A stretch of DNA of 64,000 bases from Sipunculus nudus (taxonomy: Eukaryota > Annelida > Sipuncula > Golfingiida > Sipunculidae), in assembly GCA_026874595.1 (NCBI GenBank), contig CM049317.1:63940118-64004117 (forward strand), written 5' to 3'. The first letter of the stretch is position 1; every line of letters begins with the position of its first letter. This document shows, piece by piece, positions 37,488 to 50,580 of this stretch. The notes beneath the pieces were generated by a model. The model ran no database searches, was not told where the DNA came from, and saw only the letters and a list, made by a program, of their open reading frames with translations. Made by a program: the position numbers and the translations under genes.

Positions 37488-39246
37488 TTACACACAGCTA
37501 GCGGCTGTCTCACATAGAACTCCATACTTCGCTGTTGCATAATGGTCAAATAATCTTCCGGTAGAAATGTCTACCAAAAGGTAATTTTCAAAAAGAAAGC
37601 TGTCTTCGTCCCAGTGTGTATTATTTAGATTTAGTCCAGTTTCACTCCAAACCCATTTGCCCCTTTTCTTGATTCCAGATGTCCAATATGCTGGCCAATA
37701 TAAACTATTATCTGAAAGTAAAAAATATACATAGCAAAGTTTCAAAAACTGAACTACTCTTTAAAGTCTGTGGTTTTTGTTTTTTTAGGAATTCTCTATT
37801 AACAAGTTGCTTCTTATACAAACAAATGAATCCATGCATTAACCTGACGGAATTTTGAAACACTGTTTTACGAACGTCAGTGTTAGAGCTCTGTTTACCC
37901 TTCAGAGCCATTGCAGGATTCGTTTTTACAATGTCCTGGAGATGATGTATCTCATCTGTTGTTTCAATGCTCACAAGAGTCGCCTCATAGTTACTACATA
38001 TCTCCTTTGCTGCATTTCGAGCATGTCTTTCCGGCAAAATTAGATAGCACGACTGTCCGTGATAGAGATCTCCCTGGAACGGATGATCAAAAGGTAGCTC
38101 ACATCCATAATCTTCAAGGAAACAAAGGAAAAAGAACTTCAAATATGTGATTGCATTAGCGTGGTTCCTCCCTCAGTTCCCCCTCGTTATTTAGCTTGAA
38201 ACATAAAAATTTAATCATCTTTATTTCTCCCTGTTTTTTTTATAAACCAAAGAGATTTTTAGAGTTGCTATATATAGCTTTTGAACCACATGATACATTT
38301 TGATAATCATCTCATATAAGCATCCAATATATATTATTCAGTTGTATATCCAATTGTACATTATTTATGTTACATTGGATCTAGATTTGCAAAAAAAATA
38401 AAAATCACAACGTACAATTAGGGGACAATCAGTTGCTTCAATTACTTACGACATGCTGCTTGTATGGCCATCACTATATTAAATATTGATATCGCTCCCA
38501 TGTCTGCATTGATCCCATTACACTGAGTATCTATATGCGCTATCAGTTCTGTGCTGTCTTTTTTGCCTTGGCCTGTGTATGTTGCCATCACATTCTGCGC
38601 TGTTATGCCTGGAGTACAAAGACCAGAGAAAATTAATTTACAATTTGAGTCTTCGTATTTATTTTCGTTTCTCCATATATATTAGAAGTCGAACATATAT
38701 TTCCCTAAAGAAAGACCATACTGCTCTATAGCAAGTGCTGATAGACTTCAGGAAATGAAGAATACTCTTACGGGACCTATCACGTAACCATGAGACAGAG
38801 CAGGGGAGCAGGGGTGTTCATTCCTGTAACTCGCCACTTCAGATTAAAGGTGGAACATCAATAAATTGCCCATTACTTATGTTCTACAAAGCCCTTTCAC
38901 ATAAAAGTACGAAGCTAACATAATACCAACGATTATATTTCTTTACTAACTAAAGTTAAATTAATAATATTTATTAAAAAATATAAGCATATAATATAAA
39001 TATAAAAGAAAATTATATTTATTATAACGAAATAATGGAATGTCCATTATCTTCTGAAAACTGTTTCTTATGGATACTTGATATTGCATCTGTGCATCAT
39101 ATCTAATTAAAATATATGATATGTTGCCAATTGTCTAAAGTTTATTACTGAAACTTACATGTAATGGAAAGCGAAGAATAGACCTCCATATTGCCTCCAG
39201 CCGCTAACAACACCTGAAACACAGCCAACATGAATGCAAACTGCAT
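37488..39246 (-). CDS. Secreted C-type-lectin-like protein, four exons, 227 aa
   Basis: Minus-strand exons are 39246-39159, 38608-38450, 38111-37899 and 37711-37488. All joints are phase 1; donors are GTAAGT, GTAAGT and GTAAAC; total 684 bases. Exon 1: MQFAFMLAVFQVLLAAGG, a signal peptide. Exon 2: a module of 53 residues ending MGAISIFNIVMAIQAAC. Exon 3: first CTLD half (HGQSCYLILPE, NAAKEIC, TLVSIETTDEIHHL). Exon 4: second half (YWTSGI, GKWVWSETG, LNNTHWDED, KYGVLCE), with a last cysteine just before the stop. The inner-disulfide cysteines are Tyr and Ala, and no EPN or WND is present. It is the intact member of a pair; its copy in the right arm is decayed. Secretion is predicted; no ligand can be named. 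Confidence 0.85.
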
Positions 39247-40134
39247 TTGTATTATCAATAATTAAAATATTTATTTGAAAAATGTTCTTCCCTCTTTTTC
39301 CATGACAATGAGAGAATACCTAGCAACATGTTACACTGTTAGTTTATTTATGAACATGTAAGATAGCCATTTGATATTTCAGAATGAAAGGAAAGTAAGC
39401 CTGGTAATTCATATTCAGCGTAAAAAGTAAACATTTCGTTGTTTATTTTAAAAGTTTATTAAGATCAATAATAAATATATTAGCCAAAAAGTTGTACATG
39501 AATTATATCTTTTCTCCCGTACCCGTAAAATATATAGCAAATCGCAGAGAGTGGTTGACAAATGGAACGTACCATTCAGCTAACGGTTACGATATAGGAA
39601 AATGTATACACCAGAAGCATTCTTATTTTCGATTTTATACATAGCAAAGTATATTTGAAGGTGGCTTAACAATGACATGTTCTATTTATCTGTAGGAGGT
39701 GTATATTATATACAAAGCATTTTTATCCGATATTTATAAGGTTTTATCATATATTTTTTATGTCGAGCACGTCTGAAGTCGGCCATTCAAGAGTACATGG
39801 TAAAATACAAAATGTCCAAAGGGAACTTGTATCCGGTAGCATTCTGTCGACATGCTCTGTGTCGATATTTAAACTCTAAGTCGATATTAAAACAGGTTTA
39901 ATGATTTCCTGACACAACGTTAGGCTTCAGACACAAATGTATTTCTTTTGGCAGAAGTCTCTCAATATAGGTATATTATTTAGAGTATATATCTATACCA
40001 TATGCGTGAACGTTTACGCTTTGTGGCAGCACTAAAGCTTTGATCATTTTATACCTGCCTCGCTGATGACAGCGTTTCTAAAAATGAAAGCAGTAGACAT
40101 TTTCAAAGCATGTGTGCTTGAAAATAACATTGGC

Positions 40135-40515
40135 TCACCAGAATTGATAGTTGCTAAGAGATGCTTCCGAATTTCCTTGCGGCCAGTGGTAGGTTTGTAA
40201 CTTATATAGGGGGAGCAGGCAAATTATTAGAGGGTTTGATAAAACATCCAGATAAAGATGTTGAATGACACGAAAATGAAAAAAAGCATGCTTATCCGAT
40301 TCAGCCAGCGGGAAATGAACTATAGAACCATCTGTAACCATGCTGCGCCTAGTAAATGATCTCAGGTAATCATACGGTGCTTTGTCTACTCTGAGGGCCC
40401 AAAAAGTAACCCAGTTATTACAACAGACCAACTTAGAAATCGGGTTATTTTTTTTGCGAAAATAACAGTAAATGTAATTACTCAAGCTCAAAGTCACTAC
40501 TGAAGCTGACTTCAT
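40135..40515 (-). other. Open frame of 126 codons, partly shared by both arms
   Basis: The frame contains KLVCCNNWVTFWALRVDKAP and RRSMVTDGSIVHFPLA. Near 49860-50035 of the right arm the same frame stays open over about 50 codons with similar residues, then diverges. It has no known domain and no signal peptide. It could be an unannotated exon or simply preserved by the duplication. Confidence 0.15.
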
Positions 40516-41572
40516 CTAAATAAAAAAATAAATACCTTCATTTCAAACTCGGTATTTGTGAACCTATGATATATTTCTTGTGTCACTACTTCTGTCGCAA
40601 ATAAAAGCTAAATAAGTCGTGTACCTTGTTCATTTTTTAAATAACACAATATCATAGAACATTATCATTCACACCTAAATAAAGTGCAAGTTTACATCAA
40701 ACGTATTATCGTCTTTCAGGGTATCACATCCCAGTGTATTTCATCGTCAGATTGTTTCACTAGCACAAGATATGATACAAGCACACAGTCTGCATCTCTC
40801 CAGCGGCCTGATACAAGAAAAATACACGTTAACCTTCAGCAATAAATCTCGCCGAATGTGTATATCGTGCACCAGAACTGTTGCAAGAACGTATAATAAA
40901 GGCGGCAAAATTGATAACAGATATCTGCCCTTGCAGTCCGCTGGAGCAAGTTATTTTGTATTAGAATGTTCAATGGAAAAGTTTCTTCATGAAGATTCTT
41001 GGAAATGTTCTGGCATCTGTATTGTCATAATCCTGGTTTTTCCTTTGGGCACCCATTAAACTAATGGATATATGTATCTTATTCCATTGCTTCTTGTGCA
41101 GAGTGTATTGTGACATCCGTGAATAATGGGTAGATTTATAGGATTTACAGTTACCTCTATGAAATAAAACATGCTTTACAATACCCGCATTTATAAAGCT
41201 GTTCATCAAGCTATACGAGGTATATAACCAAGCTTAATAATTCATAAATTCAATAGATCCTGTGTGACACTATATGGATTTAAAGAACTACAATTCAGTC
41301 TTTTAATGATGTTATTTAAATAAGTGTCCGTCAAATAACTTAATTTCAGGATTAATGTCAATATTTATGATATATTTGCAAAGGCCAAGTATTCAAGTCT
41401 GTTCATCGTAAAAACAAGTTATGATGACTAAGCAGTTAACCAACTGGAGACAGATAATTTGGTAAACTACTAGTATTTATGCATAATTTATTATTTTACC
41501 TCTCATTTAGAAACATATCATATTCCTATCATTCCACCGACGAAAGATTGAATCGGTAAAGCTTTGATTATG

Positions 41573-44500
41573 CAAATCCTGGATTTGTTCGTGCGGTGAA
41601 TTATTGTGATGTAAGCTTGCTTGACAAAATATTTATCAGTGTACATGTACGCATTAGACAGTCTCATGAGGCTACCTTCACCACAGTGCTGCCACCTGCC
41701 GGATTTTGAGTAATTTAGAAATAATACCTTGTCTCAAAGTGCTGACGGTTAAAATTGAACATGGGAGAGAGCAACATCATTCTTTTAGAGAAATGTTCCT
41801 TAAAAATGGTTTTGTCTCCATACCACCTCACCACTTCACAGAGAATGAGACAGAAAAAGTGTTGTTTTTGCCCCCCCCCCCCCCCAATGATCAGTTTAGT
41901 CGAAAGCACGGATATGTTGATTCCGTCCGACCATTTCCCTGTTGACTAAAAATCATTCGTTCATACAATACAGATTCTCTACCTGAACATTAGGAGGAAA
42001 TCATTTTATGAACTTTGCAGGTAGGTTTCTTAAAACATATATGCGCCCAAATACCTCCTTAAAAGAATAAATGACAAATGAATGTTTGAAATTAAATTTC
42101 GACATTTTTATTTTTTTAAAATTCCGCATGTAGTGTGAAACAGCTAAATATTGGTATGTACCAATATGGCATGATTGATCCAATATAGAAAGATATTTTT
42201 TAATGGGGATTCTCAGTCATAAAAAAGGTTTTCATTTATAATAAGACGCTCTTCATAAGATATAACATGCAGACACAGGCTTTCTGCACAATGTATTCTG
42301 TCGACAAGCTCTCTGTCAATGTAAAACCTATTTGAAATCATACGGAAAAAAGCAGTACTTTTGTCCAGTGAAACTGAAACGTATTCTTATTGGGGTCGTA
42401 ATGCTATTTGGCCTATATAACTATAATAATGGATCCTAATGGAATATATGTCAAAATGCCAAGGAGATGAGCACATTTCTAAAAAAAGTGTCACAATTTG
42501 AAAGTGTTTTTCTTAGTATCAGGAAAAACACGTCTTCAACCTTGGACTGCCAAGGGATGTATCGAAAATGCTCTAGCTTCCTTCGACGAAATATCTAAAA
42601 GTTATAGAAATAAGATGGAGATGACGGTACTATTAAAAAATCAGATTTATCAGCGTTCAATGCCTTGAACCCTCCTCTCTTCCCCACCCCCCACCCCCCC
42701 CCCCCCACCCCCCAAAAATTGTCTTCAACAGGAATACCGTGTTTCTATTCAATGCCTACACCAGAACCTCACCTGGTAGCAGATAAATATTACATAACAT
42801 AAACTAATTTCTATTTGGATATGCATATTCCTTGAGCTGAGCTATGACCACCTTCACATGTAATTATGATGTAAACAGTTTACTAATATTTATGAGTTTT
42901 TGCGCTGCGTGATAGATACTTAAAAATCCTATGCAAACATCTGAATATATTACAGATATATATTTATATATTCTTTTTAATATCGCGGGGGGGGGGGTTA
43001 TAGAAAGCGCATAGTTGTTAACAATGTTCCACTAGAGAAATAAACAGCTGCTCCCTGGCTGTGAACGTGCCCTCCGCCGCGAATTTCTGACAGCCATAAT
43101 CGTTCTAAGAACTGATTTGAGATCGTTCGAAATTGCCCTACGGCCTGAAAATTTGCATTTTCCGTACGGTCTTATTAATGGCCCGCGTGTATGCAAAAAT
43201 TAGGAAGAATTGCCGTCTAGGGTCATGCAAATTAGTTGAAAAGAACCAATGACATGACGTGTTGGCACTATAACCGTGGTTACTGATTCGGGTACATGTG
43301 TAATCCTATTTCTACTGTCACCTAAACCAGCGCTTGTTTGCTCGAAGGAGTTAAATCAACATTTGATGGTCAATTAACTAACAGTTACATGCAAATTTGG
43401 CGGCAAACAGTTGGGTTCATTCATTTTTTCGGGGGGGGGGGTTAAACGGCGGTAAATAATGAGGGCATATTCACAGAGGTGATGTCAAAATCTATACCGG
43501 CGGCACGCGGATGTACATCTTCTGTACATCTTATGTAAAAGTCTTATGGACTTTTTTATTGTGTCTTTAATGTGAAACAGACATCATTCGTTGTGGTCTT
43601 TTTTAGCATGCGGGGACGGTGTATAAAGCATGTACGTAACGCTGCACAAACCACCGTGTCATGCATTATGCGTTAGGGTATAATCTGTAAGAATTTGGAA
43701 ATTTTTACCCCAAAACATCTTTTTATTAACAACGCCTAACAGTTTCAAGTCACAACTAACAACTTTGTCCAGGACCGAGAGGACAAGAATCAATGGAAAA
43801 TGGTCGCTGATCTAAGTAGATATCTTGTTTTTAACCTACTGCACGGCCTATTGTTGTCATATGTTAACGAGTAACATGGCACTTTAAGTGATGTCGCACA
43901 TTGTCCAGTACTGCTTAGCCCATTAAGACATAACAATGAAGATTGGAGGTTACTGCAGCAGTCTTTCGTCTGTTGTGTAAGCTTTTATTTATTTGAAACT
44001 TTCGTAGAGATATAGAGCAGGCTGGGGACACGTTATGCAGCATTTATCCTTGAATAGCAGGCATACCTTTTGATGCTCCGAATATGGGCTTTGTAAACTG
44101 TATCTCTACCCTCCTTGTATGCACTGGGTAATACTTACCGCAGGGCCCAAGCCTTCAATCGTCTTTTATATACAGTGGAAAGAAGTTTATCTCCCTTTAA
44201 ACTAGTGAGTATAAATAATTTTCTTTGTGTTTTAGTACGTAATTGTATTGTTAATGTGCTTTTTATTGGGGGTCATTTACTTTATGTAAAATTGGAATCC
44301 CTAAATTATCCAGTGGAATTATTGAACAAAACTATTTTTTCACGAGGATCTTTTGGGTTGTCATTTAATTCGAGGGAATTCTTACAAATCTATATAATTA
44401 TATGTTACAGCCAAAAAAGGTTATATGTCACCAATATACAAGGCTGTCAATACAAAAAGTTCACGCACAAGCAATCTGTATTAAAAAAAATATGTGTATA

Positions 44501-45834
44501 AGCTTAATTTAAAAATAAGGGTAAGTTGATGCATTATGTGAAAGCTCTCACAGTTGAAATGCCGACATTTTGGAATAAATATTTAATCACTCCTAAAGCC
44601 CTAGTTTCCATGGATATTGTACTTGCAATCTAACGGATCTGGTTATGAAAATGCAAATGTTTAAAAAAAAGGGAGGTCTACTAACCGAATATTTAAGACG
44701 TTAATGGTCCCTGTTTGTCAGACATTTTCTTTCTCTTACATAGTTTTCAAGTTATATTTGTTTATTTATAGCAAGCCGGTGGAAAGATGTGTTAGATTCG
44801 TGATATGAATATCAAAACAGTGGTGTTAACTAGATTAATTATATTATTAGATAAATTATATTGTAAGACATTATTACAAATAACGTTTAAAGTAAAAAAT
44901 TGCATTATGGTTCTATTTTAGTACTGATTGCACAAGTTTTTGTTTAAGTTTCTTATACATTATAAGAGATAGGCCAATTTAATCAGTCAATACTTTCGGT
45001 GTCCGGCGATTCTAAGCTTCAGAATCTGTTGGAAACATAAGGGAAATTAAATTAGGTATATTTAACAGTTAGCCTGATCAACTATCATATACACAAAAGA
45101 TGGATTCGTCTATGGTTTCCTGTATAAAAAAATGCACCACACATAAATATATTCCAGGTATTGATAGAAACATGACCTGCTTTGTGTTATATCTGGTGTA
45201 ATTAAAGTAACATTTACTTTAAAACACTTATATACGGGGTCTAGAATGTCGAATACAGGGTCTGAATAAAATAGAGAATAATTTAACAATGTAAGCATCT
45301 ATTATGTTGATCCCACAGTCAAGTGTTTTCTTTTTGAAAGCTTTGAAGTAGCATGACATATAACTAGGACTGCTGTAAAATAATCATATAAGATCATGTT
45401 ACATATGAAGGCAGAGAAATATATATATGAATGTATATATGTATATATGTATATATATATATATATATATAATTTATATCATGATTAGAAGATTTTAGAA
45501 ATTAACGGTACTATTGAGATTATAAATCATATTAAATGAAGGAAGTTAGAAATGCAATTTAATTCTCACATAGGTGACATACCATTCAGCATAGCTGCTG
45601 AATAAAATCTAAAACTGTTAACATCATAATTACAAATTTAGGCTAGTCACAGCTCACCTCGAGGAATATGTATTTTGCACATACAAAGTGAACTACAATC
45701 TTTCCAAACAATTGTCTTAAATCGTATTATTGCCCCATCAGAGTTCCGTTAATGTTATGTTATATTTATCTGCAACTAGGTGAGGTTATCGCGTAAGCTT
45801 TTCATAGATAAAGGGTATTTCCTAGACTATATAT
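41573..45834. other. Spacer between the inverted arms; no gene recognised
   Basis: About 4.3 kb without a supported gene. Runs of 15 C (41871-41885), 11 G (42987-42997) and 11 G (43431-43441) and a C-rich patch near 42685-42715 are the notable features. The open frame at 44115-44501 (128 codons) has no domain or homologous counterpart. Confidence 0.45.
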
Positions 45835-46680
45835 AATTTAAGCTTTAATGCTTCGTTCGTCCATCGAATGAATGGTAGAAACATGAAATGTTTCTAAATG
45901 AAATATAAAATAATACATTATACATAAATAATAGTAGTTAAACAAATAATCTGTTTCCGGTTCGTGAACTGCTGAGTCATCATAACATGTTTTCACGATG
46001 AACAGACTTGAGTGTTCGCTTTTGCAAATATTTCCTGAATATTTAAACTAAATAAAGTAAGTTTTGGGACGCATATTTAAATTATTAAAAGATTGAATTA
46101 TAGTTTTAAATTCCACATAGTCTCATTCAGGATATGTTGAATTTATGGATTATTAAGCTTCATTATATACCTCGTATAGCTTGATGAACAGCCTTGTGAA
46201 TGCAGGTATTGTTAATCATGTTCATTTCACAGAGGTTGCTGCAAATCCTATTGATCCACCCATTATTCAGGGATGTCACAATACCCGCTGCACAAAGGAG
46301 CAAATATACTTAAAACAATTAGTTAAATGGGCACCCAATAGAAAAATAAACCAGGATAATAATAATACAGATGCCAAACCATTTTCAAGAATCTTCATAA
46401 ATTAACTTGTCCATTGAACATTCTAATCCAATATATCTTGCTCCAGCTGACTGCAAAGGCGGATATTTGTAATCAAATTTGCTGCCTTTAATGTGCCTTC
46501 TTGAAACAGATCTGCTGCACGCGATCACATTCTGCGAGATATACTGCTTAAGGTATACGTGTATTGTTCTTGTATCAGGCCACAGCCTGCTGGAGAGATT
46601 CATACTGTGTTTTTGTATCATTAGGAACATTCGGAGAAAAACGTTTAATTCATAAACTGTTTATAATTGTTCGAGTTCAG

Positions 46681-48049
46681 TCCATGCAACGACTGGTGGT
46701 CTTGACCTACATCAAGGAACTAGCCGAAGCATTGTCGCACAAGCCGGACTGATGGAGCCTTTGGTGGCTATGTGCTGTGGACCACAAATTGACAATGCTA
46801 TTGTTTATATATTCAATATGTTAATTAGAGTGAATGCAACCTCAGTGTCCAAACAATATCGTGAGTTGTTTACAAACCTTCATTGACTAATACATGAATT
46901 ATACAAATCGTAATAAAATGATACATTTCGATGAATTATACTCTGATAATTCGACCCTTTTACATACACATAAAAAGCAGGGTATAATACTTTCATTAAA
47001 TTTACACCTTTATATCTGCACTAGTGAAAAAATTTCCCAAAGCCACAGCTCTATCACTGAATTTTTCTTTTGTTTTCTTCATTAGTATGTCCAGCAGGAT
47101 TTGGACACATCCTGAACGATGAAAATGCCGTCACGCAGTCTTGTTACAAGCTGGTTAGGGAAATGCTTGATTGGCAGAGGTCACGTGATCAGTGTCAGTC
47201 GCTGGGAGGAGATTTAGTCAGCATCGAGACTGTGGGAGAAAATACACATCTTCAAACTTTAATCAGAAGCCTAAACCTTCCTGTTAAGCGTAAGTTTTAT
47301 CGTCACATTACACATGTCCAGTGCAGATGTTCACGCGTCAATAAAGATTAAACACTGCATTTTTACAATACACAGGATAAAGTTTACTCACTTCCGTATT
47401 GTGAAAATACAGGACACCGTGTCAGGAGAAAAAGACACATGTTCAGAAATTTATAATTAACAAATCATTCCTCTTACTCGTTCGCTTTCTATTGACGTTA
47501 TTTATTGAGACTCGGAACATATCTTCATGTAAAAGTTAACATTAATCAATATTCGCCATGCATTCCATATGCATTTTATCTCCTATCTTAGATAATGTCA
47601 TCTGATTTTGTGTAGTCAGCCTCTACGAATAACCCGGCATATATTACAGAATGTAAAATTACGTTTCCTCTTCGGTATAAAAATAAATACAGTCAGTATT
47701 TGTCGTAATCTGCCATTCACATGTCATCATCTGTAATATTAGAAGACACAAGTGGTGCCATGTTAAAATATCTCGGAAGACATTTTGTTTATATTATTTA
47801 AGTCCCTTCAAAAATTGGAACACTTTTACAGATATCTGGACATCTGGATCTGATGATGAGTTTGAGGGGATGTGGTTTTGGAAGGCGACCGGGCAGAAAA
47901 TGGACTTCGTGGTGTGGTTTCCCGGAGAGCCTGGCTTACTAGACTCCAAGCAAAACTGTGCACACATAGCTATCGATGGGGGCTTGGTGTGGGGTGATAC
48001 AGAATGCGATTATAAATGTTATTCACTCTGTGAGGCAAGAGCATTTTAA
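46681..48049 (+). CDS. C-type-lectin-like gene, exons 2-4 (signal exon not found)
   Basis: Exons are 46681-46860, 47086-47289 and 47832-48049, phase 1 throughout, donors GTGAGT and GTAAGT. The first exon encodes a module aligned with exon 2 of the two minus-strand CTLD genes (AIVYIFNMLIRV against EIVSIFNMLF). Next is CPAGFGHIL, SCYKLVREMLDWQRSRDQC and DLVSIETVGENTHL. The last exon has IWTSGSDD, WKATGQ, WFPGEPG, KQNC, WGDTECD and YSLCE before the stop. All CTLD disulfide cysteines are kept. The sugar-site motifs are near-canonical (EPG for EPN, WGD for WND), so this is the best candidate here for residual calcium/ligand binding. A signal-peptide exon with a phase-1 donor should lie upstream but was not recognised, so the gene may be truncated. 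Confidence 0.75.
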
Positions 48050-48382
48050 TTCTCTATGATGGTCTAAAGATCCCCTGAAAGACGATAATTCATTTGATGA
48101 AAACTCACACTTTGTTTTAGGTTTGAATGTTAATGTTTTATGATAACTCACACTTTGTTTTAGGTTTGAATGTTTATTTTTTATGATATTGTGTCATATA
48201 TAAAAAATAGGTAAACTAGGTAAACGAGTTATTTTGCTTTTATTTGCGACAGAAGTTGTGACACAAGCAATATATGATAGGTTTACAACTACCGTTGTTG
48301 AAATGAAGATATATTGTTTGCTTTATATGAAGTCAGCTTCAGTAGTGACTCTGAGCTGAGGACATATTATTTTCGCGAAACT

Positions 48383-49848
48383 CAAATTTTGCAAATTGAT
48401 ATAGATCGACAATTTTCAAGCATGTTATCTTTGCAAATATGTCAATTTTTTATAATTTTATAGAAGGTTATTGGAGCTACAGAGCCAACTCTGATAACGG
48501 ATTCATCTTAATGCTTTTAATTGCTTTAACACAAATGTTGAAGCACCCGCATATTGCAAAATGTACTCATGCGATTAATTAGTTAGCAAACAAAACTATC
48601 GGCTTATAATATCCCTCATGGGACAATAGGTCCACTTAGATGTCCAAAGGGTCGTTATGGTTAGTATGTTTGCTGATTTGTTCTCATGACAATCATAGGA
48701 TAATGATGGTAATCGACCCTTGGTCCATCCAGATATGTATCACACCTTCTTGTACATCTTATCATATAATGCAATATTCCCGAGCATGTATTTGTCGAGA
48801 ATTAATACACTCTCGCGAAGTTCGCGACAATAGTATGCTCGCAAAATTTTTTGGTTTTACAGTTTCTATAAAAAGTAAGAAAGAACAGTACGTGGTACTA
48901 GCGATACAATTCTGCCTTAACTCTCTTTCATGGATAGATATTCCCATCACAATTGCGGCATCTGTCGTCGATAAGTGACACTGAATGAAAGCAACGTCTA
49001 TTTCGACAACAGGTTATATTTTGTTACATCTCAGGTGATTCTTAGCAAAAAACATGCATTTTCTTCCATGGTGATGTCTCTACCAGAGTTTCTGATTTGC
49101 ATTTGATTTCCTACAAAATCTGTGATACTCGAAGATTGGACCGGAACCATTTTTCTTGAAAAGGTTTATGACGTTACAATGCAATAAATCAAACAAGCAA
49201 AACTGCAGCCTTAGTTTCTTCATTTTTTGGGACGATCTTTGGTAACACGTATCTTGTGTATCTTTATGACGGACGGAATACGCTATTATAATTTTTTTTT
49301 TACATGTTGTGAATATTCAGCGAAAACTGTGATAACTATGTACCAAACAGTTACTGCAATAAATGTTCGTGCTTCAGTTTAATTATTTATTTTGTTTGGC
49401 AATACAGTTTCGGTGGCTGTATTTGTACCGTCAGCTTTTTGAGACCATATTGGTTTTGACTAGCTTTTCTAAAGAGACGTCTAACAAATCTGTTAGCATT
49501 TTTGCACACTAAAAATAATTACCAAATATTATCCAAAAGTTGCAGAGACTAGTGACATAAGCATATACCAGTGTTTGAATAAAATTGATAAACCAGTTGA
49601 TAAACAGCACTGAACGCAAAATATATATATTACTATAATTTATTTGTACGTGTTAAACTTGTCAATGAGTCGGGGAAAAAGTACATATTTTATTTTAGAG
49701 CCTGTAGCCATCCATAAACCTTGCCAAGTATCTGTCCTGGGAAAAGTAATTTTCTCCCGACCCACCTAGCAGAAGGTGTTGCACAACCATACCCTTATTA
49801 TGAAAATCCACCTAAAGCCATCTGCGGGAGAGACACAATGTCGGAAAT
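48383..49848. other. Right-arm-specific segment of about 1.5 kb
   Basis: The left arm passes directly from the ATTTTCGCGAAA-like block to AAAATAACCCGATTTC. The right arm has this extra stretch between them. It contains an open frame (48640-48978, 112 codons) with no recognisable domain. No clear terminal repeats were seen, so it may be an insertion here or a deletion in the left arm. Confidence 0.45.
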
Positions 49849-50580
49849 GAAAATAACCCGATTTCTAAGTTGGTCTGTTGTAATAACTGGGTTACTTTTA
49901 GGGCCCTCAGAGTAGACCAAGCACCGTATGATTACCTGCGATTATGTAATAGACGCAGCATGGTTACAGTTGGTTCTATAGTTCATTTCCCGCTGGCTGA
50001 CCAAAAGGCCTTGCTTGGTCAAAGAGGAATGCGGTAAAGGGTGCAATCAGACAAACATGCCTTTTTTTTATTTTCATGTCACTCAACATCTTTATCTAGA
50101 TGTTTTATCATGCCCTTTAATTATTCGCCTGCCCTTCCTAAGTTACAAACCTACCACTGGCCGAAAGGAAATTCGCAAACATCCCTGAGCAACTATCAAT
50201 TGTGGTGAGCCAATATTATCTTCATTGCAATTTTGTGCACACATACTTTGAAAAATTTTTTCTACCACTCTCAGCGATATTCTATTTATTTTACGGGTAC
50301 ATGTAGAAATGATGTATTTCATGTACAACATGTTGGTAAATAGATTTATTGTTGATTTTAATATACTTTTAAAGAAAACAACGAAATGTTCAACTTAATA
50401 CGCTGATTATGAATGACCAGGCTTATTATCCTTTAATTCTGCCTAAAGAAATATCAAATGCTAGCTTACACGTTCATTAATAATACTAACAGTGTTATAT
50501 ATTGCTAGCTATTCTCTGATTGTCATGGAAAAAAGGGAAGAACATTTTTCATACAAACATTTTAAATATTGACAATACAA

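Larger units (their letters stand above)
35410..41572 (+). repeat. Left arm of a large inverted duplication
   Basis: The order of recognisable blocks is the reverse complement of 45835-54705. Examples: the CTLD gene 37488-39246 against 50581-51944; the segment ending GGGCCCTCAGAGTAG at about 40390 against 49900; the CTTGATGAACAGC block at about 41209 against 46176; GCAATATATCC at 35416 against 54690. The arm ends are estimated by eye to within tens of bases. Identity by eye is roughly 75-85 percent with many indels, so the duplication is old. Confidence 0.75.

Noticed and set aside
44115-44501. 128-codon open frame in the spacer
   Set aside because: No domain, no counterpart and no splice context.
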